Assembly (NCBI GenBank): GCA_028822845.1
Contig: JAPKCS010000001.1
Coordinates: 1 to 64,000 of the forward strand
Direction of reading: 5' to 3'
DNA: 64,000 bases
From: Candidatus Poseidoniaceae archaeon
GTDB taxonomy: Archaea; Thermoplasmatota; Poseidoniia; Poseidoniales; Poseidoniaceae
The stretch's first letter is position 1, and the number at the start of each line of letters is the position of its first letter. This document shows, one piece after another, positions 1-9,270 of this stretch. The translations under genes were made by a program, and so were the position numbers. The notes beneath the pieces are model-generated. The model did no database searches. It saw only the letters and a list, made by a program, of their open reading frames with translations, and was not told the origin of the DNA.

Positions 1-67
1 AAATCAGCCTCCTGTCCCGCGAAGGACTCAAACACAAGCGGTGGCTCGATAGGGCTGAGGGGAGTTC

Positions 68-1822
68 ATGGCAGGTCCATCTAAAGTCGAATTTCCCGGG
101 CAGAACAAGCAGCGTATCCGTATGCGAGGCACAAAACACGCCAACGAAGCAACGGCAAATCGCATCAAGCGAGAATTAGCCCAGCTGCTTGAAGATCCTA
201 AAGGCAAACTTCCGCAAATGCTGTGGAGGGGTCGCCTTCGCTGGGGGCGCATGGACCCAGTCACAAAAACACTCAATGAATTGGACAAGGTCATCAAGAA
301 GAAAAACGATGTTCGTTGGCTTGGCAAGCGTATGATGTCGAGGCGCGGTGATCCTGTCGCAAAGGCATTTGCTGGATCATTGCACGCAGCGCATGACGAA
401 GATTTCAGCATGGTTGGAAAGTTCAGTTCAGGGTCGTTCGGCGGCGCCTCGTTCATTCGACGAGGTGACGGGAAACAGGGCTACCTTGCCGGAATTCAGA
501 ACCATTCACACCTCACCCTGCGCATGTTGCCTTGGGAAGATCACGCCAAGCGAGGCATGTACTTCTTCACCTGGAAGGGGGGATTTGTCTGCACCGGTCC
601 CAAACCGTCACCACCTGATGAATGGTTGGAAGACGTGTTGAACCGCTCCCGTTTCAAATTGACAAAGGATGCTGACATCGCATTACCTGTTTGGGTTTCT
701 GAGGGCCTGGACCCCAACGCAGTGCTCGCTTTTGAGTCGAGTTCCGATGGCTATGTCCGATTCTCATTCAAGCACGGGCCAATCGTGGCCATCGGTTTGG
801 ATGCACTCGGTGAAACTGCAAAGAAGGAGTCATCCTTCATTCACCACTTGGCCCTTTCAATGCTGCCACCGTTCCTCCCTTCAATTTTAGACATCGAAGC
901 AAACTGGGCCCCGAAAGGATGGCCTGAAGGGAAGCCTTTGCCTGAAGCAGCAGCGGAAGGTATTGACAAAATCATCGATGCTTGGCAGGGACTCTCGATG
1001 AATGAGGGGCTCATTGCTATGGCCGTTCGACGCGCTGTGCTCGATGCCGTTGACAGCGGCTTGTTGCTCGGTGAGACATGGATCGAGGGTGATGATTTTG
1101 ACGCAATCGAGGCTGGTTTAGCCGGCCATCCCGGCTCCAAAGATGAACGCCATCTTGCTTCTCACATGCTCATGGCATCGATGGCGGAAGGGCCAACAGA
1201 AGAATTCGGAATACGCATCAACTCTCGCGGTGACATCGGCGAGCGGAAGGGTCAGGCTCTCGAAATCATGACGGGGACGAGTTGTGGAAACATCCTCGGT
1301 CCGTTGTGGGAGAAGTGGGGCATGGCTGGTCTTGCTGGCCTCGGTATCGACGGTGATGAAGCAGAAGAGATTTGGAAGAAGCAAAATAAGAAACCACAGC
1401 CGTTTGGAACCTTCCTCAAGAGTTTAGATTCTGCTCGCAGTCAAGCCCAGCGCGTGGCTCGGTTCCCGTCGCGAAGTGGAGACTTCACAGGTGCGGCAGG
1501 GAAAGTGCACGACTTGGTTTTGCAAGGTTTGCTCGAAGGTATGGGGAAAGCAGAACGTGTCGCAACAGCCCGTCATACTTCCATTGATGAAGCAGCGGCT
1601 TCGTGGGCATGGTTGCTCGCTGCTGGTCGTTCAGCAGGCCAAGATTGGCATTTTGAAGTCAACGCACGGGACCGCGCAGGTGCTTGGCTAAGCGCAACGA
1701 AAACACTCTTGTCGTGTGGTGAAGCATTGCTTGGAGCAGATGCTGATGGCTTGGAAGCGTTCCAATCCTCATGGCAGGAAGCCTTTGACGCCCTCCGGAC
1801 CGTCACCGGTGAATCGGTTTAA
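68..1822 (+). CDS. Conserved-looking protein of unknown function, 584 aa
   Basis: I do not recognise a family. The frame is open for 584 codons and looks protein-like throughout. The first 60 residues are strongly basic (many Arg/Lys, with an MRGTKHANEATANRIKREL stretch), which could suit nucleic-acid or membrane-surface contact. The rest is soluble in character, rich in Trp and Ala, with no signal peptide, no transmembrane segment and no P-loop. The middle (about residues 300-480) and the C-terminus look alpha-helical. The ATG at 68 follows a GAGGGGAG ribosome-binding-like stretch; an internal ATG at 121 is a possible later start. It ends 7 bases from the convergent LysE gene. No function can be assigned. 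Confidence 0.7.
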   Translation: MAGPSKVEFPGQNKQRIRMRGTKHANEATANRIKRELAQLLEDPKGKLPQMLWRGRLRWGRMDPVTKTLNELDKVIKKKNDVRWLGKRMMSRRGDPVAKAFAGSLHAAHDEDFSMVGKFSSGSFGGASFIRRGDGKQGYLAGIQNHSHLTLRMLPWEDHAKRGMYFFTWKGGFVCTGPKPSPPDEWLEDVLNRSRFKLTKDADIALPVWVSEGLDPNAVLAFESSSDGYVRFSFKHGPIVAIGLDALGETAKKESSFIHHLALSMLPPFLPSILDIEANWAPKGWPEGKPLPEAAAEGIDKIIDAWQGLSMNEGLIAMAVRRAVLDAVDSGLLLGETWIEGDDFDAIEAGLAGHPGSKDERHLASHMLMASMAEGPTEEFGIRINSRGDIGERKGQALEIMTGTSCGNILGPLWEKWGMAGLAGLGIDGDEAEEIWKKQNKKPQPFGTFLKSLDSARSQAQRVARFPSRSGDFTGAAGKVHDLVLQGLLEGMGKAERVATARHTSIDEAAASWAWLLAAGRSAGQDWHFEVNARDRAGAWLSATKTLLSCGEALLGADADGLEAFQSSWQEAFDALRTVTGESV

Positions 1823-1829
1823 TCGCTCC

Positions 1830-2432
1830 TCAATGGGGCAGAATAATCCAAATCGCTACGCCGATCAACGACAGTCCTAACGCGATGTTCAATCGCTTGG
1901 CATTTTGGGGCGAGGTGAACACTCGGCGAAGACCAACGCCAAAGCCTGCCCAAACAAGGACAGCTGGATAACCAGCAAGGGCATTTAATGCGACAATGGC
2001 TACTTTGCTGAGCAGTCCCGTGCCGAACAATGTCCCCCATGTCGCCATGAGCACGAGGAAGTGAATCCATGCCTTGCCGTTGACGAATTGCAACAGCATA
2101 CCTGTTCGGAATCCGAGGCGATCAGTCTCATCGACTTCATTCAGCGGTTTTGGATCAGCCCGCCCGATGGTGTAACCGAGGTAGGCAATGTAGCCCGCGC
2201 CGACAACGGTCAACGCGTTGAAAATGGTTTGATTTGATTCAATCGCAGCAATCGCCAGACCGACCAAAACGCCGAGGATCGACCAGCCAGTCACCATCCC
2301 AAAGGTGAGTGGAAGGGTGGCCCGAAAGCCGTGCTGCGCTCCGTGTGCTGCGCAAAGCATGTTGTTTGGACCGGGTGTAAAACACATCGGTACGATGAAC
2401 ACGAGCAACGCAAGCAATGCGGTTGTGTCCAT
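1830..2432 (-). CDS. LysE/RhtB-family amino acid exporter
   Basis: This 200-aa membrane protein matches the LysE/RhtB family in length and has about six hydrophobic segments. The family hallmark PGPN is present in MCFTPGPNNML near residue 20, in the first transmembrane helix. The family exports amino acids or their derivatives (lysine, homoserine, threonine, cysteine pathway products). It is the last gene of a minus-strand run: EamA transporter, PLP-dependent sulfur amino acid enzyme, then this exporter 27 bases further on. A role in exporting a sulfur amino acid or homoserine derivative is therefore plausible, but the substrate is inferred from context only. Confidence 0.88.
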   Translation of the reverse strand: MDTTALLALLVFIVPMCFTPGPNNMLCAAHGAQHGFRATLPLTFGMVTGWSILGVLVGLAIAAIESNQTIFNALTVVGAGYIAYLGYTIGRADPKPLNEVDETDRLGFRTGMLLQFVNGKAWIHFLVLMATWGTLFGTGLLSKVAIVALNALAGYPAVLVWAGFGVGLRRVFTSPQNAKRLNIALGLSLIGVAIWIILPH

Positions 2433-2459
2433 GTTTCATTCCCCGTGATGGGTGTGAGA

Positions 2460-3656
2460 TCAAACGTTAGCAAAGCCACGCTCGATGTCGGCCCAAAGGT
2501 CTTCGAGGTCTTCGATTCCAATGCTCATTCGGACGTAGCCAGGGACGAGACCTGCTGCATGTCGCACATCTTCAGGGATCATCATGTGGCTTGAGTTGAA
2601 GGGGCATTCGACAAGTGATTCGACACCGCCGAGGCTTGTTGCTTCGTAGATCATGGTGAGGCCACGCATGAATTTGAGGGCTGCTTCGTCGCCACCTTTG
2701 ACAACGAATCCAATCATGCCGGTGCCCTTGGGCATCACGCGTTGAGCGACTTCGTAATCATCGTGAGAAGGAAGCGATGGGTGGTTGACGCGCTCGATCA
2801 TTGGGTGTGCTTCAAGGCGTTGCGCAAGGGTTGCTGCGTTTTGGCAAAGGGTTGGCATTCGTACGTGGAGGGTGCGCATGCCGCGTTCCAAAAGGTAGCA
2901 GTTGTGAGGGTCTGGACTTCCACCGAAGTGGACCTTACGGGGGAAGATTTGAGCAATGTGTTCCTTGGAACCAACGACGGCGCCCCCGATAATATCGGAG
3001 TGCCCACCGAGGTACTTTGTGGTCGAGTGAATCACCAGATCGACGCCCATGTTGAGCGGTTGGCAGGCCCAAGGTGAGGCGAAGGTGTTGTCGATAATGC
3101 ACAGCAAGTTGTGGCGCTTAGCGACGGCCACCATAGCAGGAATGTCACAGACTTTCAACACCGGGTTGGTCAGCGTTTCGATGTAGAGGATCTTGGTGTT
3201 TGGTTGGATTGCAGCCTCGTAGGAGGCGGGGTCGCGCATGTCTGCCATGGTTGTTGATATTCCAAAACGTGGGAGTTCTTCGGTCAACAGGCCATAGGTC
3301 CCACCGTAGACGTCCGTCGATGCGACGATGTGATCGCCGGAACTCAGCAGAGCCATGAGGGTGGTTGAGATTGCAGACATTCCTGAAGCGAAGGTTTCGG
3401 CATCTTCACCACATTCCATAGCGGTCAACTTCTGTGCGACTGCATCAGAGTTTACCGAAGAAAGGCGAGCGTAGAGGAGGGTGTGTTGTGCGCCAGCAGC
3501 CCATCCAGCATAGCGTTCGTCGGTCAACTTGTATGTCGAAGATTGAAAAATGGGGGTGTTGACGGCGTCACCTACGTGGTTGGTTCCGCTGTGAACTGCC
3601 TTACTGCCAAAGCCAGTGTAGGTGTGTGGTATTTTGTCGCTCATCTCATCCCTCAT
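2460..3656 (-). CDS. Cystathionine gamma-synthase/lyase-type PLP enzyme
   Basis: A 398-aa member of the Cys/Met metabolism PLP-dependent family (cystathionine gamma-synthase, cystathionine gamma-lyase, methionine gamma-lyase). The PLP lysine is K214 in STTKYLGGHSD. Other cofactor-site motifs are SGMSAI (about 91-96), YIETLTNP (158-165) and DNTFASP (189-195). The enzymes make or break C-gamma bonds of homocysteine, cystathionine or O-acylhomoserine derivatives in the cytoplasm. Sequence alone does not separate synthase, lyase and methionine gamma-lyase activities. ATGs at 3656 and 3644 are both possible starts. It lies between two exporter-type permeases on the same strand (24 and 27 bases away), suggesting one transcription unit. 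Confidence 0.92.
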   Translation of the reverse strand: MRDEMSDKIPHTYTGFGSKAVHSGTNHVGDAVNTPIFQSSTYKLTDERYAGWAAGAQHTLLYARLSSVNSDAVAQKLTAMECGEDAETFASGMSAISTTLMALLSSGDHIVASTDVYGGTYGLLTEELPRFGISTTMADMRDPASYEAAIQPNTKILYIETLTNPVLKVCDIPAMVAVAKRHNLLCIIDNTFASPWACQPLNMGVDLVIHSTTKYLGGHSDIIGGAVVGSKEHIAQIFPRKVHFGGSPDPHNCYLLERGMRTLHVRMPTLCQNAATLAQRLEAHPMIERVNHPSLPSHDDYEVAQRVMPKGTGMIGFVVKGGDEAALKFMRGLTMIYEATSLGGVESLVECPFNSSHMMIPEDVRHAAGLVPGYVRMSIGIEDLEDLWADIERGFANV

Positions 3657-3680
3657 TCTTTTCGAGTCGCCGCATGCAAT

Positions 3681-4655
3681 TTAGTCTTCCGAATCCCCTG
3701 GAGTGAAAAATTCGACAACGATGTTCCCCAAAAACAGAGCACTGCCGCCAACGAAGATCCATGTGCTCCACTCAACCAAATCGAGTCCTAAGCCGTAAAT
3801 GGTCGCCCAGACGGGCTCAAAAGCGTAAATGATGGCGGCTTGAATTGGGTGCAGGTACCGCTGGAACATGTTGAGCAGCAGCAAACAAAACAGCGAACCT
3901 CCGATGCCCAAGCACAACACTGGAATCAAAACACCGTCAGCGAAAATGAAGCTCCATTCTTTCGAAGTTCTGCCGCCACCGAGGATGAACGTCAGGGCAA
4001 CCGCTCCAACCGTAACAACGGCGAACGAAGTCAGTGTGACGCCAACCGGATCCATGGCGCGCGTGATTTTCTGAGTGTAGATAATATGAAGGGCGAAAAA
4101 GACGGCGCAGATCACCGTCAACATCTCACCTAACCCCCATGTCAAATGTGGAGGGCCTTGGATGAACCCGGCTCCAAAGGTTGCTAAGACCACGCCAAGG
4201 ATCAGCACCCTCGACGGACGTTTTTTGGTCATCCCGACGGTGATCAGGGCCGTGAAGACCACGTACAAAGAAGTCAAAAAGGCGGAAACTGCGGGATTGA
4301 TTTCGTCCAAACCAACCATTTGTGTGACAAAACCAACGAGCATCAATCCACCGAGGATGACGCCGCCGCCCCACTGTTCGGAGTCGGTGAGCGCAGCACG
4401 CGCTTTTGGGAAGAACGCGAACATCAAGACCGCCGCTACCGCAAACCGAGCCGCGACCAAAACCGCCACAACACGCGTGTTCCCGTATGTTTCAATTTCA
4501 GGTTGGAGTGCATTCAGTGCTTGCTTCATCCAAATGAAGGTCGCACCCCAGACACAGGTGACCGCCAATAAAGCACCAATCGCAAGTTTTCGTTGCTTTG
4601 GATTGAGCGGGTCGATGCCGAAGGCGGGGGCTGTGTCGTGCGAAGCATCCCCCAT
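3681..4655 (-). CDS. EamA/DMT-superfamily permease
   Basis: A 324-aa polytopic membrane protein with about ten hydrophobic helices arranged as two EamA repeats (roughly residues 28-160 and 175-310). The first repeat carries the typical TCVWGATFIWMKQAL start. DMT-family members export amino acids, nucleotides or other metabolites. It is the first gene of the minus-strand set with the cystathionine-type enzyme and LysE exporter, so export of a sulfur or aspartate-family amino acid is a reasonable guess. The C-terminus is short and acidic. The gene diverges from the flavoprotein gene at 4760. Confidence 0.88.
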   Translation of the reverse strand: MGDASHDTAPAFGIDPLNPKQRKLAIGALLAVTCVWGATFIWMKQALNALQPEIETYGNTRVVAVLVAARFAVAAVLMFAFFPKARAALTDSEQWGGGVILGGLMLVGFVTQMVGLDEINPAVSAFLTSLYVVFTALITVGMTKKRPSRVLILGVVLATFGAGFIQGPPHLTWGLGEMLTVICAVFFALHIIYTQKITRAMDPVGVTLTSFAVVTVGAVALTFILGGGRTSKEWSFIFADGVLIPVLCLGIGGSLFCLLLLNMFQRYLHPIQAAIIYAFEPVWATIYGLGLDLVEWSTWIFVGGSALFLGNIVVEFFTPGDSED

Positions 4656-4759
4656 GGCCGGGCCTTAGCCATTCGCCGCATGAGGGTGACGGTGAAGATA
4701 GGGCGTTTGCACCACCTTGAACGCGAACACTCAAGGGGTGAATCGGTTGTGTCACCAGC

Positions 4760-6139
4760 ATGACCGATGCTGATGGTTCTGCCGAGCAAGCCTGGGAGCT
4801 ACCCATCGAAACCGGCGAGGCCCCAGAAAATGGAGCAACCTTTGACGCTATTATTGTCGGCGGCGGCCCTGGTGGAGCGTCCGCTGCAGGGTACTTGGCC
4901 ATGTCCGGTGCCAAGGTGCTCATGATCGAAAAAGACGTCTGGCCAAGAGACAAAGTCTGTGGCGATGCAGTCGGTGGAAAATCCCTGAGCCACGTTGCAG
5001 CACTCGGCGTTAAGGCCGACCTTGAGGCGAGTCCGCATTTCCGCGTGACTGGCATCGTTTTCTCCTCGCCAAAGGGCAAGAGTGTCCGTGTCCCCCTGCC
5101 TGAAGAAGACGTGGCTCGACTCGAGGCTGGTTATGCATTGCCACGCGCTCAATTCGATTCTCTGTTGTTCAACCGCTGCCAAGCCATGGTTCGCGAAGCT
5201 GGTGGTTCAATCATCCAAGGTGGCGACGTTCGAACCGTGTTGTTCGATGATGGAAATGGAGGCGAAGACCCCGGTGAAGGCAGCGGTGATGCACGTCATG
5301 CTGCTGGCGTTGTCGTCCGTATCGGCGGCCGGAAGGGCGAAGAATTCACGTTCTACACGAAGGAACTCGTTGGTGCTGGAGGCTACCGTTGCCCCGTTGC
5401 AAAATCTGTTGTCGAGTCAAGTTACAGTGAACCGATGGTTGATCGCGACCACTATTGTGGCGGCTACCGCGAATATTGGCGCAACGTCAAGGGCTGTGGG
5501 ACAAGCACTGGAGACATCGAAATCCACTTTGTTGACTCTGTGATTCCTGGCTACTTCTGGCTGTTCCCGGTTTCTGAGGACGTCGTCAACGTTGGTATTG
5601 GCATGGTGATGGGCTTGCTCGACAAGCAAAAGAAGAAGCTCAAGGCGCTTCAAGCCGACGTCATCGCAAACCATCATCTGTTCAAGGATCGCTTTGCTGA
5701 AGCAGAGATGATCCCGGGTTCCGCCAAAGGTTGGCAACTTCCGTTCGGCTCTCCAAGGAAGAAATCCAAGTTGAGTCCACGACGGTCGAGCATGAACGGT
5801 GTGCGCCTTGTTGGCGACGCTGCATCGCTTGTTGACCCGTTCTCTGGTGAAGGTGTCGGAAACGCACTCGTCACGGGTGAAATGGCAGCCAATCACATCC
5901 TCGAAAAGAAAACACCACTGGAGTATCAGGAAGAAGTCTGGAAGGTCCTTGGGCCAGAACTCATCAATTCATTCCGAATGCAAAAACTCAGTCGGCGCTC
6001 TTGGCTGCTCAACTGGTTTGTCGGCAAGGCTGAACGAAAGCCTGCCCTGCAAGAAATGATGACTGAAATGATTGCGAGCAAGGAAGCACAAGAAAACCTC
6101 CACTCGCCGTGGTTCATGATGAGAACCCTGCTCTTCTGA
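4760..6139 (+). CDS. Geranylgeranyl-reductase-family FAD oxidoreductase
   Basis: A 459-aa flavoprotein. The N-terminal dinucleotide-binding fold has IIVGGGPGGASAAGYLA (31-47) and an acidic residue at the end of the second strand (IEKD). WPRDKVCGDAVGG (61-73) corresponds to the PxxxxCG active-site region of geranylgeranyl reductases. The second FAD motif is LVGDAASLVDPFSGEGVGNA, about residues 350-370. In archaea this family saturates isoprenoid chains of membrane lipids (digeranylgeranylglycerophospholipid reductase); related members act on quinones or other isoprenoids. About 24 residues precede the FAD domain, so a slightly later start is possible. The next gene follows after 9 bases with an AGGTGAATGT ribosome-binding site. 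Confidence 0.85.
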   Translation: MTDADGSAEQAWELPIETGEAPENGATFDAIIVGGGPGGASAAGYLAMSGAKVLMIEKDVWPRDKVCGDAVGGKSLSHVAALGVKADLEASPHFRVTGIVFSSPKGKSVRVPLPEEDVARLEAGYALPRAQFDSLLFNRCQAMVREAGGSIIQGGDVRTVLFDDGNGGEDPGEGSGDARHAAGVVVRIGGRKGEEFTFYTKELVGAGGYRCPVAKSVVESSYSEPMVDRDHYCGGYREYWRNVKGCGTSTGDIEIHFVDSVIPGYFWLFPVSEDVVNVGIGMVMGLLDKQKKKLKALQADVIANHHLFKDRFAEAEMIPGSAKGWQLPFGSPRKKSKLSPRRSSMNGVRLVGDAASLVDPFSGEGVGNALVTGEMAANHILEKKTPLEYQEEVWKVLGPELINSFRMQKLSRRSWLLNWFVGKAERKPALQEMMTEMIASKEAQENLHSPWFMMRTLLF

Positions 6140-6148
6140 GGTGAATGT

Positions 6149-6937
6149 ATGAACGCAGATCTTGATGGAATCGAAGCGGTGTTCCTCGATCTTGATGGAA
6201 CAATTTACCTTGGTGGCGACCTCATTCCTGGTGCTATGGATTTTCTTCAACGGTGCAAAGATCAAGGTGTCGCACGGTATTTTCTTTCAAATAATTCAAG
6301 CCGTTCCGTAACGCAGTACCTCAAAAAATTACAGGGTTTCGGCATTCCAGCAACACAAGAAGATGTGCTGCTCTCGACCCATGACTTGCTGGCCTGGCTT
6401 CACAAAGAAGCCGTTACAGAAACATGGTTGATCGGAACCGAAGGCATGCGTGAGATGATGGAAGAGGTTGGTATTGCAACCAAATCCGCCACCCCGCAGT
6501 ATGTTGTCCTCGGATACGATACTGAGATCAATTACGAAAAAATCGCCACCGGCAGCATCCATTTGCATACGGGTGTGCCTTTGGTCGCAAGCCATCCAGA
6601 CATGGTATGCCCTTCTCCTGATGGGGGCTTACCTGATGTCGGAGCCTACCTCGCCATGCTCAAAGTCACAACGGGCGTTGACCCTGTTCACATCACTGGG
6701 AAGCCAAACGCTGGGATGATCTTGCATAAAATTGAGGCTTTAGGCCTTGATCCGGCAAAATGCGCCATGGTTGGCGACAGGTTGTACACTGACATCGCCA
6801 TGGCCACGCGCGCTGGCTGTGTTGGCGTCCTGGTCCTTTCTGGTGAAGCAACTCGCGAAGATGTTGCTGCACTGCCCGATGGGGCTGAACAGCAGCCAAC
6901 ATTAATCGTTGAGAGCGTCGACGAACTGCTGCGGTGA
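6149..6937 (+). CDS. NagD-like HAD-superfamily phosphatase
   Basis: A 262-aa HAD hydrolase of the NagD/phosphoglycolate phosphatase-like class. Motif I is FLDLDGTIYLGG with nucleophile D14 and D16. Motif II is SNNSSRS (47-53). The conserved Lys lies in TGKPNAGM, and the magnesium-binding acidic motif is MVGDRLYTDIAMA, both in the C-terminal third. Length and motif spacing fit a full family member with a C2-type cap inserted between motifs II and III. It probably dephosphorylates a small sugar or nucleotide phosphate; substrate unknown. The stop overlaps the GTG start proposed for the next gene, indicating translational coupling. Confidence 0.88.
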   Translation: MNADLDGIEAVFLDLDGTIYLGGDLIPGAMDFLQRCKDQGVARYFLSNNSSRSVTQYLKKLQGFGIPATQEDVLLSTHDLLAWLHKEAVTETWLIGTEGMREMMEEVGIATKSATPQYVVLGYDTEINYEKIATGSIHLHTGVPLVASHPDMVCPSPDGGLPDVGAYLAMLKVTTGVDPVHITGKPNAGMILHKIEALGLDPAKCAMVGDRLYTDIAMATRAGCVGVLVLSGEATREDVAALPDGAEQQPTLIVESVDELLR

Positions 6938-7881
6938 ACAAAAAAATGTCCTTCAGCATCCGGTGGAAATGGTGGCGTGCACGCCGAAAATCATTCCCTC
7001 ATGATGAAATCCACCGGGCGGGCGACTTAGCAGAAACTCGGCTTGCTAAACTTTCTCGTGCGGCTGGAAAAGCCAATGGGTGGAAGATTTACGAATCGGT
7101 TCGCATCCCAGATCCCGATGGAGGACGACGAGAAATCGACATGGTCCTCATCGGCGGTGACATGATGTTGGTCGTGGAACAAAAGCACTGGGCTGGGTCA
7201 TTTGTGATCACCAAGGACCACCACTTTGTCCAACACCGGAACAATGGTTCGGAACACAACCACGACGGAGTGGCTGACCGAATCGCAAGAAAGGCCGACT
7301 TATTGGCTGCGTTGCATAACAAGCGCCTTGGATTATCAGGCGATCAGGCGTTGAAGTATCGCGTTATTGTGGCGATGACACATCAACGGTTGGAATGGCC
7401 CAAGGTTCCAAAAGATCTGAAAGCCGAAATGGTCAATGAAGCTGGTTTTATCGATTTGTTAGAGAAAAACAACCCTGGGCCACCCAATGCAGACCTCACT
7501 GAAACCCTTGAGGGATTCAACACATGGGATGAAGTTCATTTGAACGGGGGCCTGTTGCTCAAGGGTGACGTGTATGGCCTCGGTCTTGGAAAGGAGGCTG
7601 ACGGATGGTTTTCCGAACGTGATTCCGATGTTGATGCTGCGTTAACTCAACGCCGCTCATTGACCTCCTTGTTCTCCAACAACCCAACGCGCGTCCACCT
7701 CACCCGTGGGTCGAAGAACATCGAAGCAAATGTCCCGTATGGGCTTTCACTCGACATGCATGTGGTTGGAGAAAAGCACCGTAGAGCCGTTGATTGGGCC
7801 AACATTGAACGGATTTTTGTCTCAAAGCCGCCTGCAAAATGGGCTATGCACAACAATCCCTTTGAAGAAAAAGACTCATGA
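6934..7881 (+). CDS. NERD-domain (nuclease-related) protein
   Basis: A 315-aa protein with an N-terminal NERD domain (about residues 30-130). The PD-(D/E)xK-like core is visible as GRREIDMVLIGGDMMLVVEQKHW: an Asp after a helix-strand turn, then a Glu-x-Lys. NERD domains are predicted DNA-processing nucleases. The C-terminal half has no recognised domain and no membrane segment. The start is a GTG at 6934 overlapping the upstream stop by four bases; an ATG at 6946 is the alternative. It is coupled to the next gene by ATGA at 7878-7881. Activity is not proven and some NERD proteins lack it. Confidence 0.8.
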   Translation: MNKKMSFSIRWKWWRARRKSFPHDEIHRAGDLAETRLAKLSRAAGKANGWKIYESVRIPDPDGGRREIDMVLIGGDMMLVVEQKHWAGSFVITKDHHFVQHRNNGSEHNHDGVADRIARKADLLAALHNKRLGLSGDQALKYRVIVAMTHQRLEWPKVPKDLKAEMVNEAGFIDLLEKNNPGPPNADLTETLEGFNTWDEVHLNGGLLLKGDVYGLGLGKEADGWFSERDSDVDAALTQRRSLTSLFSNNPTRVHLTRGSKNIEANVPYGLSLDMHVVGEKHRRAVDWANIERIFVSKPPAKWAMHNNPFEEKDS

Positions 7882-8183
7882 GGGTTCGGCAGGCGCTTCC
7901 ATCTATGGCGTCCATGTGGATCGAAGCAATTGGTTTGGTCGCCGGTATCATCGGTATCTTTGCTTGGATCCCTCAAATCAACGAGGTTTGGGTTCACAAG
8001 CGTCACGAAGGTTTGTCATTGACCTCGTTCAGTGTTGTATCGGTCGCTTTGCTTCTCTGGCTGGTGTACGGAATTCTTGTTGGTTCAATTGCTATGATTA
8101 TTGCGAACATCATGACGCTCAGTGTGATTGGCGCCATCATCTTGGGCGCATGGCGCGCTCGCCGAAGTGAAATCATCGCTTGA
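7878..8183 (+). CDS. SemiSWEET (PQ-loop) small sugar transporter
   Basis: A 101-aa protein with three transmembrane helices, the size and topology of a SemiSWEET half-transporter. The PQ-loop signature is in helix 1 (FAWIPQINEVW), followed by HEGLSLTSFSVVSVALLLW and a third helix. SemiSWEETs dimerise to move mono- or disaccharides across the membrane. The ATG at 7878 overlaps the upstream stop; ATGs at 7905 and 7914 would give a shorter N-terminus closer to the usual family start. The substrate cannot be read from sequence. Confidence 0.85.
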   Translation: MRVRQALPSMASMWIEAIGLVAGIIGIFAWIPQINEVWVHKRHEGLSLTSFSVVSVALLLWLVYGILVGSIAMIIANIMTLSVIGAIILGAWRARRSEIIA

Positions 8184-8227
8184 TGCACCAAGCAAAGGAT
8201 GAAAACCGACGGCGGTGAAAGGGAAAC

Positions 8228-9226
8228 ATGAGCGATAATTTTTGGGATACCGTCGCTGATGCGCCGGAAAAAGAACCACCCACATCAGTTCTTGCTCCAA
8301 GTGAGCCCGGAGAAGTTTTCCCTCCCGCCTCACCAGCATTTGATGGCGCACGTTCGTCGTCCGGAATGGTCGACTCTGGCCGTATATACACTGCACAACT
8401 TTCAGATTTTGATGTGTCTGTATGGGACAGTGAAAATGATGCCCAGGAGATTATCGACTGGTTTAATCAAGAATACGCAAAGCAGGGGGGCTCGGGAAAG
8501 AGCCTGAAATTCTTCAAGGAAGCCACGGATATTTCCAGTTTCAATTCAAAGGCAGACGCAAAAACATTTCTCGCACTCGCACTGGGTATTCTCAACGGCA
8601 AGATCAACATCGACAAAAACGGTGACCTGGAAGGATGGATTTCCGGAGACCACCCTCAATGGATGAAGCAGTATGAAGCGTCTGCAACAAAGTGGGCAAA
8701 TAGAGCAGCAGCTTCAGCGTTTACGGTACTGATGATCGGCGTTCTCGTTTCTGGAAGCATCCTCACGGTGAGTTTACTTGGCCAACTGGACGGAGAAAAT
8801 TGGCCAACAGGTGAAGCCGAGGTTGTTGAATTTGAGGAGTGGGTTGAAACTTCGTGCGGCGATGAAGGGTGCTCTGACACTCAATACGCATTTGCTACCT
8901 TTAGACTACATTGCGTCTTGTATGGCGTGGAGTGGAAGTGTGATGGCAACGCGACAGCAAACACGACGGTGTTCGAGTACACCTACGAATCTGGGTTTTT
9001 TGAACACGCACCGGTGGCGTACATGATCGATGAGTTGTCCGGTGAAAAGACGCACGCTATCGCCTACAATCCACTCAATCCCGAAGAGGTTGATTTGCGA
9101 CCCGGGTTTCAAATGAATTGGGAATGGCTCCTCCCTGTCTTCATCCCGTGTGCGATTCTTTTGGTGATCGCTCGAAACCCACATGTGAGTGTCAAAGCCG
9201 GATATTCCAGCATCTTCAGTCGCTGA
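8228..9226 (+). CDS. Membrane protein of unknown function, DUF3592-like C-terminus
   Basis: A 332-aa protein with a soluble acidic N-terminal region (about 1-155), a hydrophobic helix near 160-182, a roughly 125-residue external-looking domain and a second hydrophobic helix near 305-325. The region between the helices contains WPTGEAEVVEFEEWV, paired Cys residues (CGDEGC) and AIAYNPLNPEEVDLRPGF. This pattern resembles DUF3592-type proteins, which carry a beta-rich domain between two helices with a YxPxNP motif. The N-terminal region has EIIDWFNQEYAKQG and matches nothing I recognise. It starts with GAAAGGGAAACATG. Function unknown. Confidence 0.65.
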   Translation: MSDNFWDTVADAPEKEPPTSVLAPSEPGEVFPPASPAFDGARSSSGMVDSGRIYTAQLSDFDVSVWDSENDAQEIIDWFNQEYAKQGGSGKSLKFFKEATDISSFNSKADAKTFLALALGILNGKINIDKNGDLEGWISGDHPQWMKQYEASATKWANRAAASAFTVLMIGVLVSGSILTVSLLGQLDGENWPTGEAEVVEFEEWVETSCGDEGCSDTQYAFATFRLHCVLYGVEWKCDGNATANTTVFEYTYESGFFEHAPVAYMIDELSGEKTHAIAYNPLNPEEVDLRPGFQMNWEWLLPVFIPCAILLVIARNPHVSVKAGYSSIFSR

Positions 9227-9270
9227 GCGGGTGACTCGACGTTTGATTTTACTCAACAAATCAATTCGCT

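Noticed and set aside
1-180. An open third frame from the window edge, reading SREGLKHKRWLDRAEG, as the end of an upstream gene
   Set aside because: It would overlap the 584-aa gene by over 100 bases, far more than any other pair here, so I could not support it.
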